This document shows, piece after piece, positions 23,459-31,893 of a stretch of DNA of 64,000 nt (the stretch's first letter is position 1; each line of letters begins with the position of its first letter). The stretch spans positions 1-64,000 of the forward strand of contig JAMIIV010000217.1 of the NCBI GenBank assembly GCA_035913415.1, written 5' to 3'. The notes under the pieces are model-generated. The model was not told the origin of the DNA. It saw only the letters and a program-made list of their open reading frames with translations, and ran no database searches. Position numbers and translations under genes: made by a program. This DNA comes from UBA5070 sp035913415 (GTDB lineage: Bacteria; Fibrobacterota; Fibrobacteria; UBA5070).

Positions 23459-24723
23459 CGAATTCCCGCTTCTTCGGCGTGAATTTTCCAGCCGGGGACC
23501 TCGCGGCGCAACAACACCCGCTTGCGGGTGGCCAGCCGGGTGTCACCAGCGGTGTAGAGCTGGCGGAAAACGACTTCGGCGTCCCCGGAGGGCAGGGTCC
23601 GAATCCGAGGATCCTGGATGACAATCCGGATCGAATCGGCGATTCCCAACCGCTCGCGGCGTTTCGCCTCCCAGGCCTCGCGCCCCTCGGCGGGCAGGAA
23701 CGCCTCGGAGTAGAAGGACAGGTAGGTGTCGACATCGCGGCGCGACCAAGCGTCGGCCCAGTTTTCGAGCATCACCAGCGGCGAACCGGACGCCGTGCCC
23801 GTGAGCATGTCCCCCGATCCGACCGACGCGACCCGGCGTCCATCCTGATCGGCGCGCAAACGCGCGGCCTCGGAGGTTCTGCGTTCGGCCTCGCGACGCG
23901 CCTGCAACCTCTCTTCCTCGACACGGGCCAAGGTCCTGCGAAGCGAGTCTCCTTCGGCCTCTCGGCGGGCGAGAATCCGGCGGAGGCTGTCCGCCTCGCG
24001 GCTACGCTCCTGCAACAGACCGCGGAGTCTCGTCCCCTCGCCATCCCGATGGGCAACGATCCGTTGGAGACTGTCCGAACGGCGTTGCAGCAGCCCGTTG
24101 GCGGCCGTCAAGGCGTCTTGCCCCTTTTGCGCACGCGCTTCGCGCTCCCGGATCCTCTCGAGAAGAGTCTTTCCGGTCGCAAGCTCCTTGAGGGTGCTGT
24201 CCAGGACCGCACCTTGGGCAAGTTGCAGCCGCTCCAAGGAATCGCGCTGGCGCGCCAGTCGCGCCGAGGATCGCCGGAGGGAATCCGCTTCGCGCAGGCC
24301 CCGGGTCGTGTCGACGGCTGCCACGAGGGTCCGCACCAACTCGAGGCGAGGACCCGGTTGTGCGGAATCCGGGGTGGCCAGAGCCGACTCGTAGGCCTGT
24401 CTCGCCAAACGCCCCACCACCCGGTCCAGATTGCGCAGGGCGACTTGGGTGGCTTGGCGACACTCCAGCGCCTTGCGCAAGGCTTGTCGCGCGGCATCGA
24501 GATCGCCGCGGGCCGCCTCCAGCGCCGCGAGATTGTTCCAGCCCTCCGAGAGATCGGGATGGCGCTCCAGCAAAATCCGGTAGGACGCGATGGCTTCCGT
24601 GGTCCGCCCACGATCAGCCAGGGAGAGAGCGGACAGGAAGTCTTGGCGAGGGTCGGAGACTTTTGTCCATCCAGGCCTGGCCAAAATTCCACACACCACC
24701 AACAGGAGGATTCGGTTACCCAT
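23455..24723 (-). CDS. TPR/coiled-coil envelope protein with C-terminal NTF2-like domain
   Basis: This 422-residue protein starts with a signal peptide (MGNRILLLVVCGILARPGWT). Residues 28-100 form TPR-like helices (ALSLADRGRTTEAIASYRILLERHPDLSEGWNNLAALEAARGDL), 120-320 a long coiled coil rich in Arg, Glu, Leu and repeated DSLRR units, and 325-422 an NTF2-like domain (MLENWADAWSRRDVDTYLSFYSEAFLP). The coiled-coil and NTF2 arrangement suggests a cell-wall scaffold. ATG 24723 is preferred to 24786 because it begins the signal peptide. It is coupled to the L,D-transpeptidase by ATGA. Confidence 0.78.
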   Translation of the reverse strand: MGNRILLLVVCGILARPGWTKVSDPRQDFLSALSLADRGRTTEAIASYRILLERHPDLSEGWNNLAALEAARGDLDAARQALRKALECRQATQVALRNLDRVVGRLARQAYESALATPDSAQPGPRLELVRTLVAAVDTTRGLREADSLRRSSARLARQRDSLERLQLAQGAVLDSTLKELATGKTLLERIREREARAQKGQDALTAANGLLQRRSDSLQRIVAHRDGEGTRLRGLLQERSREADSLRRILARREAEGDSLRRTLARVEEERLQARREAERRTSEAARLRADQDGRRVASVGSGDMLTGTASGSPLVMLENWADAWSRRDVDTYLSFYSEAFLPAEGREAWEAKRRERLGIADSIRIVIQDPRIRTLPSGDAEVVFRQLYTAGDTRLATRKRVLLRREVPGWKIHAEEAGIR

Positions 24724-24852
24724 CACGCTTTCTTGGCCCCCCACGGAAGTCGAAGCGATGAAAGATGGATTTCGATAGGTATCCATGGCCAGTCGATTTT
24801 ATCCCTATCCATGAGCACACGGCAAGCGGAGATTTTCCGAACGGTTTCCATC

Positions 24853-25218
24853 TCAGGCCGTTTCACGAGCACCAACACCCTCGCGCCTTGCCACGACCTG
24901 GGTCAGGAAGCCTTCCCCCCACGTCGACAAGGCGTCCAGCAAGGGGGAGAGCGATGCTCCCAACTGGGTCAGCGAATATTCCACGCGCGGCGGGACCTCG
25001 GGGTAGACCCGACGATAGACGATTCCATCGCGCTCCAACTCACGCAACTGCTGGGTGAGCATCTTCTGCGTCACACCGGAAAGAAGGCGTGACAGCTCCC
25101 CAAAGCGCAGCGTGCCTCGTCGCAGATGCCACAAGATGGGGACTTTCCAACGCCCCCCGATGACCGCGAGGGCCGCTTCTGTCGGGCATTCCGTGACTCT
25201 GCCGTCGTCCGCTTCCAT
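24853..25218 (-). CDS. HxlR-family transcriptional regulator
   Basis: This 121-residue winged-helix protein has the HxlR signature: Cys11 in ECPTEAALAVIGGRWKVPILW, LRFGELSRLLSGVTQKMLTQQLRELERDGIVYR and VPPRVEYSLTQLG. In related regulators (YodB, HypR) the N-terminal Cys senses electrophiles or disulfide stress. It is divergent from the yceI-like gene with 118 bp between, and is probably its regulator. Confidence 0.9.
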   Translation of the reverse strand: MEADDGRVTECPTEAALAVIGGRWKVPILWHLRRGTLRFGELSRLLSGVTQKMLTQQLRELERDGIVYRRVYPEVPPRVEYSLTQLGASLSPLLDALSTWGEGFLTQVVARREGVGARETA

Positions 25219-25233
25219 GGTATCAATTTAGAT

Positions 25234-25258
25234 AGTACCTAACAATTTCGACAGTACT
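25234..25258. promoter_or_regulatory. Candidate HxlR operator
   Basis: AGTAC and AGTACT occur 14 bp apart in an AT-rich stretch immediately upstream of the hxlR-type start and on the promoter side of the yceI-like gene. HxlR dimers bind spaced TAC/GTA half-sites, so this is the natural candidate for autoregulation and control of the divergent gene. Inferred from position and half-site pattern. Confidence 0.4.
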
Positions 25259-25336
25259 GGACTTCATGATCACAGCGTGGTAGCTTGATCCCCAAGGACA
25301 TCAAGTCCCGTTCTCAACTTCACCAAGGACTGCATC

Positions 25337-25909
25337 ATGAAACTCTCGTCGCTCGCCTCGGTTGCCCTCGCACTGGCCATGGCCTCCACCTCCCAAGCCC
25401 AGACCTGGAACCACGACCTCGCCCATTCCGGAATCGCCTTCGAAGTCCGTCACATGGTGGTCTCGACCACGCGTGGCCAGTTCGATTCCTCCGTCGTCAC
25501 CCTGACCGGCGATCCGTCCAAGCCAGCCACGCTGTCCGCGAAGGTCGTGATCCCGGTCGCCAGCATCGATACCCGCAACGAAAAGCGCGACGAGCACCTC
25601 CGAGCCCCGGACTTCTTCGATGTGGCCAAGTATCCCGTCATCGAATTCCAGTCCACGAAGGTGACCGGCAAGGGACGCAAACTCGTGATGCACGGTGACC
25701 TCACGATGAAGGGCGTGCGCAAGACGATCGCGATCCCCTTCACCCTCAGCGGCCCGATCGAAGACCCCTGGAAGAACACCCGGATCGGATTCGAAGGCGC
25801 GATCCAGATCGACCGCAAGGAATTCGGGGTGGGAAGCGATACCCCCGAGGCGATCGTCGGCGAGAAGATCGAAGTCAAGATCAGCTACGAAGGCATCCTG
25901 CAGAAGTGA
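25337..25909 (+). CDS. YceI-family periplasmic protein
   Basis: This 190-residue protein has a signal peptide ending STSQAQ and a lipocalin-like YceI domain: TWNHDLAHSGIAFEVRHM, STTRGQFDSSVVTL, IDTRNEKRDEHLRAPDFFDVAKYP, LTMKGVRKTIAIPF and GVGSDTPEAIVGEKIEVKI. Family members bind isoprenoid or amphiphilic lipids and are often stress-induced. The divergent HxlR-type gene fits redox or electrophile control. Confidence 0.92.
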   Translation: MKLSSLASVALALAMASTSQAQTWNHDLAHSGIAFEVRHMVVSTTRGQFDSSVVTLTGDPSKPATLSAKVVIPVASIDTRNEKRDEHLRAPDFFDVAKYPVIEFQSTKVTGKGRKLVMHGDLTMKGVRKTIAIPFTLSGPIEDPWKNTRIGFEGAIQIDRKEFGVGSDTPEAIVGEKIEVKISYEGILQK

Positions 25910-26072
25910 CGACCCAGCTCCTTCGACGCCCATGTCGGGGGAGCAGCTCCAGTCCTGCGTAGTGTACCGCAAATGCCGGTACCACCACCGCACCCCACGC
26001 TCCACACCATCCTTCAGCCTCCCGCGTCGGAATCCATCAGAACAATTCTGATGCCCCCCGCGAGCTTCAGGG

Positions 26073-26591
26073 TCACTCAAACCAGAGATCGTACCGCGGC
26101 AGGGTTTCCAGCCGGTGCACCGTCATGGTGGCCTTGAGGGTGCGGTCGGCGAAATCATCGATGTTGTCGAAGTAGAGTTCGACGACGGTCTTCTTCATGC
26201 GCTCCAGGTGCTCGGCGGCGATCTGATAGCCACGAGGAACCTGGACCTGGAACTTCTTCTGCCTGTAGTAGACCTTGATCTTGCTCGACTCGCCTTCGAC
26301 GACTTCCAGAAGCGGAGTCTCCAGGCGGGAGAAGTCGGTGCGACCGCAAATCGCCTCGATCTGCTGGAGCAGCTCGGCGAACTCCGACTTTCGTACCCGA
26401 AACAGGTATTTCCAAGACTGGATCTCGATGCGGGTCTGCTCAGCGGCCTTGGCCGTGGCCACTCCCGCGAGACGAAAATCGTCGTACACGCTCTTGATGA
26501 GGCGCGTGACGTCCGCCGTCAGATCGGAGTCGTAGTTCTTGGGGTCGATGAATGTGTTGATCCGCTTCCGGACCTGGTCCTTGTCGCTCAT
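26073..26591 (-). CDS. Conserved-looking soluble protein, function unknown
   Basis: A 172-residue charged protein starting MSDKDQVRKRINTFIDPKNY at ATG 26591, with GGAG upstream. It is predicted mainly helical in the first half and mixed alpha/beta in the second (SKIKVYYRQKKFQVQVPRGY). It has no signal peptide, no Cys cluster and no recognised motif. It is divergent from the fructosamine-kinase-like gene. Confidence 0.65.
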   Translation of the reverse strand: MSDKDQVRKRINTFIDPKNYDSDLTADVTRLIKSVYDDFRLAGVATAKAAEQTRIEIQSWKYLFRVRKSEFAELLQQIEAICGRTDFSRLETPLLEVVEGESSKIKVYYRQKKFQVQVPRGYQIAAEHLERMKKTVVELYFDNIDDFADRTLKATMTVHRLETLPRYDLWFE

Positions 26592-26639
26592 GTCTCCGGA
26601 TTCCTGCGCGGGGTGATTGGCGGAAATATACTTCGTCGC

Positions 26640-27488
26640 GTGCACATCCAGATCGAAACCATTCTGTCGTCGCTTCGACCCGGTCGATTCCAATGGATTC
26701 CGCTCTCCAGTTCATCCAGCATGCCGGTGCACCGCATCAGTTGGAACGACGGCCACTCGGTGGTGCTCAAGCACGCATCGGCCTCCGACGATCCCCGTCG
26801 GCTGCCCGCCGAGGCGGCCGCACTCGATGCGCTGCGGGTTCCCGACGGTCCGCGAATCCCCCGCATCCTCGATGTGGCCCCCACCCATCTGATCCTCGAA
26901 GACCTCGGCCAGGGCCATGTCCCCGGAGGAGCATTCTGGGACGATCTCGCCGACGGCCTGGCCTGCATCCATTCGGTTCGAGGCCCGGCCTTCGGATTCC
27001 ATGGCCCCACCTGGCTAGGGGAGACAGAACTCGACAACCGATGGACCGACGACGGATGGGCGTTCCACGCGGCCCGCCGACTGCGGCCGCTGCTGCAACA
27101 GGCATTCGACAAGGGACATCTGGACCGCACCGCACTGCGCAAAGGCGAGCGTCTCGCCGACACGCTCCGCGAGCGAATCCCCGAAGCCCCCCCCGTGCTG
27201 GTCCACGGCGACCTGTGGGCAGGAAACGTCCTGGCCGATGCCTTCGGCAGGCCCTGCTTGATCGATCCCGCCACGCACTACGGTTGGGCGGAAGCCGACT
27301 TGGCGATGATCGACCTGTTCGGTGGTTTCCCGTCGTCGTTCCTGCGTCGCGCCGGAGCCGCGTCCGGGCTGGACCCGACTTGGATGCGACGCATTCCCCT
27401 GTACAACCTGATCCATCTGCTGAACCATCTCGTCCTGTTCGGGGCAAAATGGAAAGCCCAGGTCGAGGAAGTCCTCGATCTGGGCTGA
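26640..27488 (+). CDS. Fructosamine-kinase/aminoglycoside-phosphotransferase-like protein
   Basis: About 282 residues if it starts at GTG 26640, which restores the N-terminal lobe motif RFQWIPLSSSSSMPVHRI...GHSVVLKHAS; an ATG at 26721 would give 255. Catalytic motifs are VHGDLWAGNVL (HGDLWxxN) and CLIDPATHYGWAEADLAMIDLFGGF (metal-binding Asp). These are typical of the fructosamine-3-kinase family, which phosphorylates ketoamine adducts on proteins and so promotes deglycation. The kinase family is well supported, the exact substrate is not. Confidence 0.87.
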   Translation: MHIQIETILSSLRPGRFQWIPLSSSSSMPVHRISWNDGHSVVLKHASASDDPRRLPAEAAALDALRVPDGPRIPRILDVAPTHLILEDLGQGHVPGGAFWDDLADGLACIHSVRGPAFGFHGPTWLGETELDNRWTDDGWAFHAARRLRPLLQQAFDKGHLDRTALRKGERLADTLRERIPEAPPVLVHGDLWAGNVLADAFGRPCLIDPATHYGWAEADLAMIDLFGGFPSSFLRRAGAASGLDPTWMRRIPLYNLIHLLNHLVLFGAKWKAQVEEVLDLG

Positions 27489-27571
27489 TGTCCGTGCTCC
27501 CCCGGTGAGGGGAGCCGCGGATGGCGCCTTTTCGCAAAGAGGCGCTCAGGGCTCGCGAATCGAAGTCGGGA

Positions 27572-28045
27572 TCAGAGCGCGAGGGATCCCGAGAACCAGA
27601 CGGCCTCGGCCACGCGAGCGGTCTTTTCGCCAAAGGGCAGGAATTCCGCACGCACGGGGTCGAGAAGGTCGCCTCCTTCGAAGAAAATCGTCGTGATTCC
27701 CGACTCGACGCCCCCTTCGCCTTCGTAGTAGAACCGAACCCGGTCCTTCTCGAACTCCACCACGCAGATGGCGGTCCCGACAAGGCGCTCCTGCTCGAGA
27801 AGCCCGTGTTCCAGCGTTCCGACCTCGTTCTGGAAGGTCAACGTGACCGCCCAGTCGAAGACGTCTTCACGACAATCGTCGCCCCAATCGATGTGCAGGG
27901 ACAGATCGGAACCTGCCGTACCCAGCTTCTGCAGAACGTACTGCCACGAGAACAGTTGGATGTCGTCGCCTTCCGCCACCACGATGCCCGCGGAGATGAT
28001 CTTGAGCGAAACCTCGGTGGAGGCTGTGGTCGTCTTGCGTGCCAT
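27572..28045 (-). CDS. Small soluble protein, function unknown
   Basis: A 157-residue acidic protein starting MARKTTTASTEVSLKIIS at ATG 28045, with AAGGGGC upstream. It shows alternating beta-type segments (IQLFSWQYVLQKL, RVRFYYEGEGGVESGITTIFF) and no signal peptide. No family was recognised. Confidence 0.6.
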   Translation of the reverse strand: MARKTTTASTEVSLKIISAGIVVAEGDDIQLFSWQYVLQKLGTAGSDLSLHIDWGDDCREDVFDWAVTLTFQNEVGTLEHGLLEQERLVGTAICVVEFEKDRVRFYYEGEGGVESGITTIFFEGGDLLDPVRAEFLPFGEKTARVAEAVWFSGSLAL

Positions 28046-28200
28046 GGAATGTGCGCCCCTTGGGATAAGCCGGAACCCGGCGATGGAAGGACCCTCCCGC
28101 GCTGGAAGGCCGAGCCAGCAAGGTAGACTCCCGCCGCCCGCAATCTGTGTAGCATCACTACACACTTAAGACAATTCCCTCGAGACGAAAAGGAGATCCA

Positions 28201-28248
28201 ATGCCATCTTGTATCCACGGCTGGATCCGGGCGAGGAACCCAGCCTGA
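28201..28248 (+). CDS. Possible 15-residue peptide or leader ORF
   Basis: ATG-initiated, MPSCIHGWIRARNPA, with AAGGAG five bases before the ATG. It is too short for homology. The support is the exact Shine-Dalgarno spacing and the terminator 62 bp downstream. Confidence 0.35.
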   Translation: MPSCIHGWIRARNPA

Positions 28249-28309
28249 TCGTGCGATCCAGATGTCCGAACCCGCGGGTGAGTGGGTATGGGCGGATCGC
28301 CGAATCCGT

Positions 28310-28343
28310 GTCTGCCGGGGTTTACCCCGGCAGACCTTTTTTT
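28310..28343 (+). terminator. Strong rho-independent terminator
   Basis: An 11-bp perfect stem GTCTGCCGGGG / CCCCGGCAGAC with a TTTA loop is followed by CTTTTTTT. It is the strongest intrinsic terminator in the window. Confidence 0.92.
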
Positions 28344-28730
28344 ATCCCTTCGCGGCTTGTTTCGGTACGCGAACCCTGGAAACAAGCAGCCGGAGTTTCC
28401 TCCTGGCCCCCACCGCCCCTGAGTCTCCAGGAGTGACGTCACGATCTTCCAGGCAAGCTTGTGGCCCGGAACATCGGGATGCAACCCACGCCAGAGAAGC
28501 CCGAAGTCCTGAAGGGAACCGCGACCGCAATAGCCCCCCCCCTATCCCGCATTTTCCGTGGCACCAGGGACCTAGCCAATCCGCGGGCCTTGTCCTACTT
28601 TTTCCTACAAGAGGAGGATCTTCTGGAGTTTACTCTGGCAGGTCGAAGGTCAGACAGGCTCTGGCAGCGGGGATATAAGCAATCGGGGAATGCAACCGCC
28701 ATCCAGTCTGACCCTCCTCGCCCCTTTGGT
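28344..28730. other. Gene-free region of about 390 bp
   Basis: Open frames here lack start signals and motifs. A short direct repeat (CTCTGGCAG twice, 28635-28675) and an AT-richer patch near 28590-28680 are the only features seen. Checks by eye for RNase P, tmRNA, SRP and 6S RNA signatures were negative. Confidence 0.45.
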
Positions 28731-28758
28731 GACGGCCTCCCCTCTGCGGGAGGCCGTC
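28731..28758 (-). terminator. Hairpin just beyond the reductase-like gene
   Basis: GACGGCCTCCC and GGGAGGCCGTC form an 11-bp perfect stem around a 6-nt loop, 6 bp after the stop codon at 28764. There is no clear T-run. Confidence 0.6.
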
Positions 28759-28763
28759 GCGTT

Positions 28764-29765
28764 TCAGCACCCGGGGTGCAAACCGATCAGCGGGGCGAGT
28801 CTGGCCCCGAGTGCGGCCAAAGGCGTGTGGACGCCTCCAGGAATGCGCCCGCAGCGCAATGCTTCCACCAGTCCCAACACGACCCTCACCTGCACTTCCA
28901 GCGCATCCCGGATGGCGAGGCTCGCCTCCTTCAGGTGCCCCTGACCACATTGGACCCGACCGGTGGCGGTCAATCGCCGCCACCCTGGCGGACCGAAGCG
29001 GTGCACACAATGTTCAATGCGACTCGCCGCCACCGGGCGATCGGCCAAGGCACGTCGCATCCGCGGCGAGCGCAACAAAACGGGGAGTTCGACCAAGGCA
29101 TCGACATCCAAGCGCCGCCGAGCATGCTCGCCGTCGGCGAGATCGGCACGCCAGGGATACGCGTGCAATCGCCCTGTTGCAACTCGATCGGCAACCCCGT
29201 CGACCAGCTCCCCCTTGCGAACACACCACCCCGCTTCGGTGGCTCCCGACCGCCACCAGCGCAGGTCGATGCCCGCCAAACGGGGATCGGGCCCGTGGGT
29301 GCTGAGCGTGAGCGAGGCGGCATCGGGAAGGAGATCGTGCAGATGCGCGGACAGGAGGCTCGCGGTGACCGAGGCTGCTCCCGCGGACGCGATCCAGGGG
29401 ATGCCCCCGGATTCCAGAATCTCCGCATGGCGACGCAACGCCAGGTGCTCAGGCAACTGGTCGGAGAGGTCCACCAGTGCGCACCCTTGCCGCAGACAGG
29501 CATGCCCCAGTCGCTCCAACGACGCCAAGTCCAGACGACCCGCCTGGACAACGAGCTCCACCCCCTGGAGCTGTCGGCGGATCTTCTCCTCGTCCCGCAA
29601 ATCGAGTGCACGATGCCCTAGACGGTGGCTCCTCGCCAAATGGAGCTCGGCCGCACTCAACGCACCCACCACAGGTGGATGCCCACCTGCCAGGGCGGCG
29701 CGAAGCACCGCTCCTCCGATACCGGAGCGACTGCCGATCAGGAGCCATCGGAACGAACGATCCAA
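28764..29765 (-). CDS. NAD(P)-binding protein of saccharopine-reductase-like type
   Basis: This 333-residue protein has a Rossmann start, WLLIGSRSGIGGAVLRAALAGG, followed by LDLRDEEKIRRQLQGVELVVQAGR, as in saccharopine dehydrogenase/trans-acting enoyl reductase-like proteins in which the second strand is used to test neighbours (PWIASAGAASVTASLL). The C-terminal half has long helices and no recognised motif. The substrate is unknown. It stands alone, divergent from the flagellar flgHI unit. Confidence 0.65.
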   Translation of the reverse strand: MDRSFRWLLIGSRSGIGGAVLRAALAGGHPPVVGALSAAELHLARSHRLGHRALDLRDEEKIRRQLQGVELVVQAGRLDLASLERLGHACLRQGCALVDLSDQLPEHLALRRHAEILESGGIPWIASAGAASVTASLLSAHLHDLLPDAASLTLSTHGPDPRLAGIDLRWWRSGATEAGWCVRKGELVDGVADRVATGRLHAYPWRADLADGEHARRRLDVDALVELPVLLRSPRMRRALADRPVAASRIEHCVHRFGPPGWRRLTATGRVQCGQGHLKEASLAIRDALEVQVRVVLGLVEALRCGRIPGGVHTPLAALGARLAPLIGLHPGC

Positions 29766-29983
29766 GGAAAGCCTCCATGCCTATCGCCCAACCGAGGGCG
29801 AAACCCGCCTTCGGCACGACCGATGGGTGAGCGTCGGTCCAAGTCTTCACCAAGCAAGGAACTCGCGCGAAACCAGGCAAGGGAGAACCTGCTGGGCAGA
29901 AAGCACCCTGCCCAGCTCGAGAAGGCTCGGCAATCCTCTCCGCAAGCCGCCCGAAAAGGCGCAACCGCGGCGTTCCGCAGATT

Positions 29984-29998
29984 TGGCACGGATTTGGA
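29984..29998 (+). promoter_or_regulatory. Possible sigma-54-like promoter upstream of flgH
   Basis: TGGCACGGATTTGGA resembles the -24/-12 consensus TGGCACG-N4-TTGC, matching all seven -24 bases but only part of the -12 element (TGGA in place of TTGC). It lies 53 bp before the flgH ATG. Sigma-54 control of mid-stage flagellar genes is common, but the imperfect -12 makes this tentative. Confidence 0.35.
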
Positions 29999-30051
29999 TT
30001 AAGGATCTCATCGAACGAAAACCTCCCACCTCAGACGACGGAGCCGATTCG

Positions 30052-30624
30052 ATGAACACCCATCTCGCCATCGCGCTGATCCCGATGCTCTCCGTCGCCT
30101 CCCTGGGTGAGCGCCTTCCCTCCGACTTCTCGCTCACCAGCGACCATCGCAGCCGCCGCGTCGACGATGTCGTGACGGTGCTGGTGGAGGAAGACAACAA
30201 CGCACGCAACACCGCGGCCACCAACACGCAGAGCACTTCGAAAGGCTCCGTGGGCATGCAGGCGGGTTCGGGTGTGCTGGGATTCCTGCCCGACGCCACC
30301 GCGAAATCCGAGCTGGACGCCGATTTCAAGGGCGCCGGCAACACGTCCCGCGCCGGCAGCATGCAAGCCGTGGTCAGCGCCCGCGTGGTGGAAGTCCTCC
30401 CCAACGGGACGCTGCGCGTCGAGGGAACCAAACAAGTGGTGATCAACGACGAGACCGAGATCCTGACCGTCGCGGGATTGCTGCGACCCGAGGACATATC
30501 CGCGGGGAACACGGTCCGTTCCGGACGCCTCGCCGACGCCAAGGTCACCTACAGCGGTCGCGGCTCCGACGCCGAAGCCGCACGGAAGGGCCCCATCGCC
30601 CGCTTCCTGGACTGGATCTTCTGA
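30052..30624 (+). CDS. flgH: Flagellar L-ring protein FlgH
   Basis: This 190-residue protein forms the outer-membrane L ring. Diagnostic segments are RRVDDVVTVLVEEDNNARNTAATNT, the variable Gly/Ser-rich part, and MQAVVSARVVEVLPNGTLRVEGTKQVVINDETEILTVAGLLRPEDI, then RFLDWIF at the end. It has a signal-like N-terminus (MNTHLAIALIPMLSVASLG) but no lipobox Cys, whereas most FlgH proteins are lipoproteins. ATG 30052 is the only sensible start. The stop shares a base with the flgI start (TGATG). An outer membrane is implied. Confidence 0.92.
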   Translation: MNTHLAIALIPMLSVASLGERLPSDFSLTSDHRSRRVDDVVTVLVEEDNNARNTAATNTQSTSKGSVGMQAGSGVLGFLPDATAKSELDADFKGAGNTSRAGSMQAVVSARVVEVLPNGTLRVEGTKQVVINDETEILTVAGLLRPEDISAGNTVRSGRLADAKVTYSGRGSDAEAARKGPIARFLDWIF

Positions 30625-31730
30625 TGCGCGCCGCGACTGGACACTTTCTGTCTACAGCCTTGGCGCTGGCCCTGGCCGGCACCGTCCGCGCCCAAGAGGT
30701 GCGCGTGAAGGACATGGCCGATGTCCAGGGCGTCAGCCGCACCCCCTTGGTGGGCTACGGCCTGGTCGTGGGCCTGGCCGGAACCGGCGACGGCAGCGGA
30801 TCGGGCGTGGCCCTCCAGTCGACATTGAATCTGCTGCGCAACATGGGCCTGGAGGTCGACCGCAGCCAGATCCGCCAGCGCAACGTCGCGGCGGTGCTGG
30901 TCACCGCCGACCTGCCTCCCTTCGCCAAACCAGGCGGCCGCCTGGACGTGCACGTCAGCTCCATGGGGGATGCCCGTTCCCTGACGGGCGGCGTGCTGCT
31001 GATGGCTCCCCTGAAAGGGCCCGACGGCGAACTGTACGCCGTCGCACAAGGCCCCCTCGGCACCGCCGGCGGATTCGACCGCAGCTCGTCGGGCGCAAGC
31101 CTGTCCCAAGGCCAGTCGGCCACCGGCATCATCCCCACCGGAGCGATCGTGCAGCGCGAAAACCTCCCGGTGCGACTCGACGACGGCCCTCTGCGCTTCT
31201 CGCTGCGCTCCCCCGACTTCACCGTCGCCAGCGCTCTGGCCCAAGCCATCGATGCCGAGTTCGGTGCCGGCACAGCCATCGCCGACGATGCCGGCTCGGT
31301 ACGGTTTTCGGCCAAGGAGCCCCCCGGTGGTCGCTCGGCCCTGATCGCCCGGATCGAAAACCTGCGTGTGCGCATGGACCGACCCGCCAGGATCGTGATC
31401 AACGAACGGACCGGCACCATCGTCGCCGGATCCGACGTGCGCATCGCCGAAGTCGCCGTCACCCACGGCTCGTTGACGATCAAGGTCGACCCGAACGTGC
31501 AGGTCAGCCAGCCCAACGCCTTCGCGGCCGGCTCCACCCGCACCACCACCAACCCCTCGATCCAGGCCGACGAGAAGCAGGACCAGCTCCGAGTGCTTCC
31601 GGCCTCCACCAACGTGGGCGAACTGGCCCGCGCCCTCAACACCCTCGGGGCGACGCCCCGCGACCTGATCGCCATCCTGGAAGCCATCCAGAGATCCGGC
31701 GCCCTCCAGGCCGAGCTGGTCCTGATGTAG
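30624..31730 (+). CDS. flgI: Flagellar P-ring protein FlgI
   Basis: This 368-residue protein has a signal peptide (FLSTALALALAGTVRAQ) and the P-ring domain: VRVKDMADVQGVSRTPLVGYGLVVGLAGTGDG, SGVALQSTLNLLRNMGLEVD, NVAAVLVTADLPPFAKPGGRLDVHVSSMGDA, GAIVQRE and LNTLGATPRDLIAILEAIQRSGALQAELVLM at the C-terminus. It assembles around the rod in the peptidoglycan layer. It is coupled to flgH by TGATG. Confidence 0.96.
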   Translation: MRAATGHFLSTALALALAGTVRAQEVRVKDMADVQGVSRTPLVGYGLVVGLAGTGDGSGSGVALQSTLNLLRNMGLEVDRSQIRQRNVAAVLVTADLPPFAKPGGRLDVHVSSMGDARSLTGGVLLMAPLKGPDGELYAVAQGPLGTAGGFDRSSSGASLSQGQSATGIIPTGAIVQRENLPVRLDDGPLRFSLRSPDFTVASALAQAIDAEFGAGTAIADDAGSVRFSAKEPPGGRSALIARIENLRVRMDRPARIVINERTGTIVAGSDVRIAEVAVTHGSLTIKVDPNVQVSQPNAFAAGSTRTTTNPSIQADEKQDQLRVLPASTNVGELARALNTLGATPRDLIAILEAIQRSGALQAELVLM

Positions 31731-31893
31731 GCCCGCCATGACTTTCCGGCACACCCTCAACCAATCCAGGAAGCAGATCGGCACGGGCGACACCGCCCGC
31801 ACCGCCGGAATCGCCGATCGCTTCTTCCGGAACTCGTCGCGGCAGGGAAGCCGTGCGGGCCGGCCCGCGACTCCATGACAGGGAGGTTTCCCA

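Larger units (their letters stand above)
28146..28345 (+). ncRNA. Candidate short transcript: 15-codon ORF with strong SD and strong terminator
   Basis: Within 200 bp lie an inverted repeat TGTGTAG-CATCA-CTACACA (28146-28164), a perfect-looking ribosome-binding site AAAAGGAGATCC, an ATG at 28201 opening a 15-codon ORF (MPSCIHGWIRARNPA) that ends at 28248, and an unusually strong terminator at 28310-28343. No larger gene fits between ORF and terminator. It could be a small peptide gene, a leader whose target was lost, or a regulatory RNA with dual function. Confidence 0.5.

Noticed and set aside
28344..28760. Known housekeeping RNAs (RNase P, tmRNA, SRP, 6S)
   Set aside because: No conserved core sequence was found on either strand.
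31739..31879. A 46-codon ORF between flgI and flagellin 1 (MTFRHTLNQSRKQIGTGDTA...)
   Set aside because: No Shine-Dalgarno sequence and no resemblance to FlgJ, FlgM or other small flagellar proteins. It cannot be excluded, but it is not supported.
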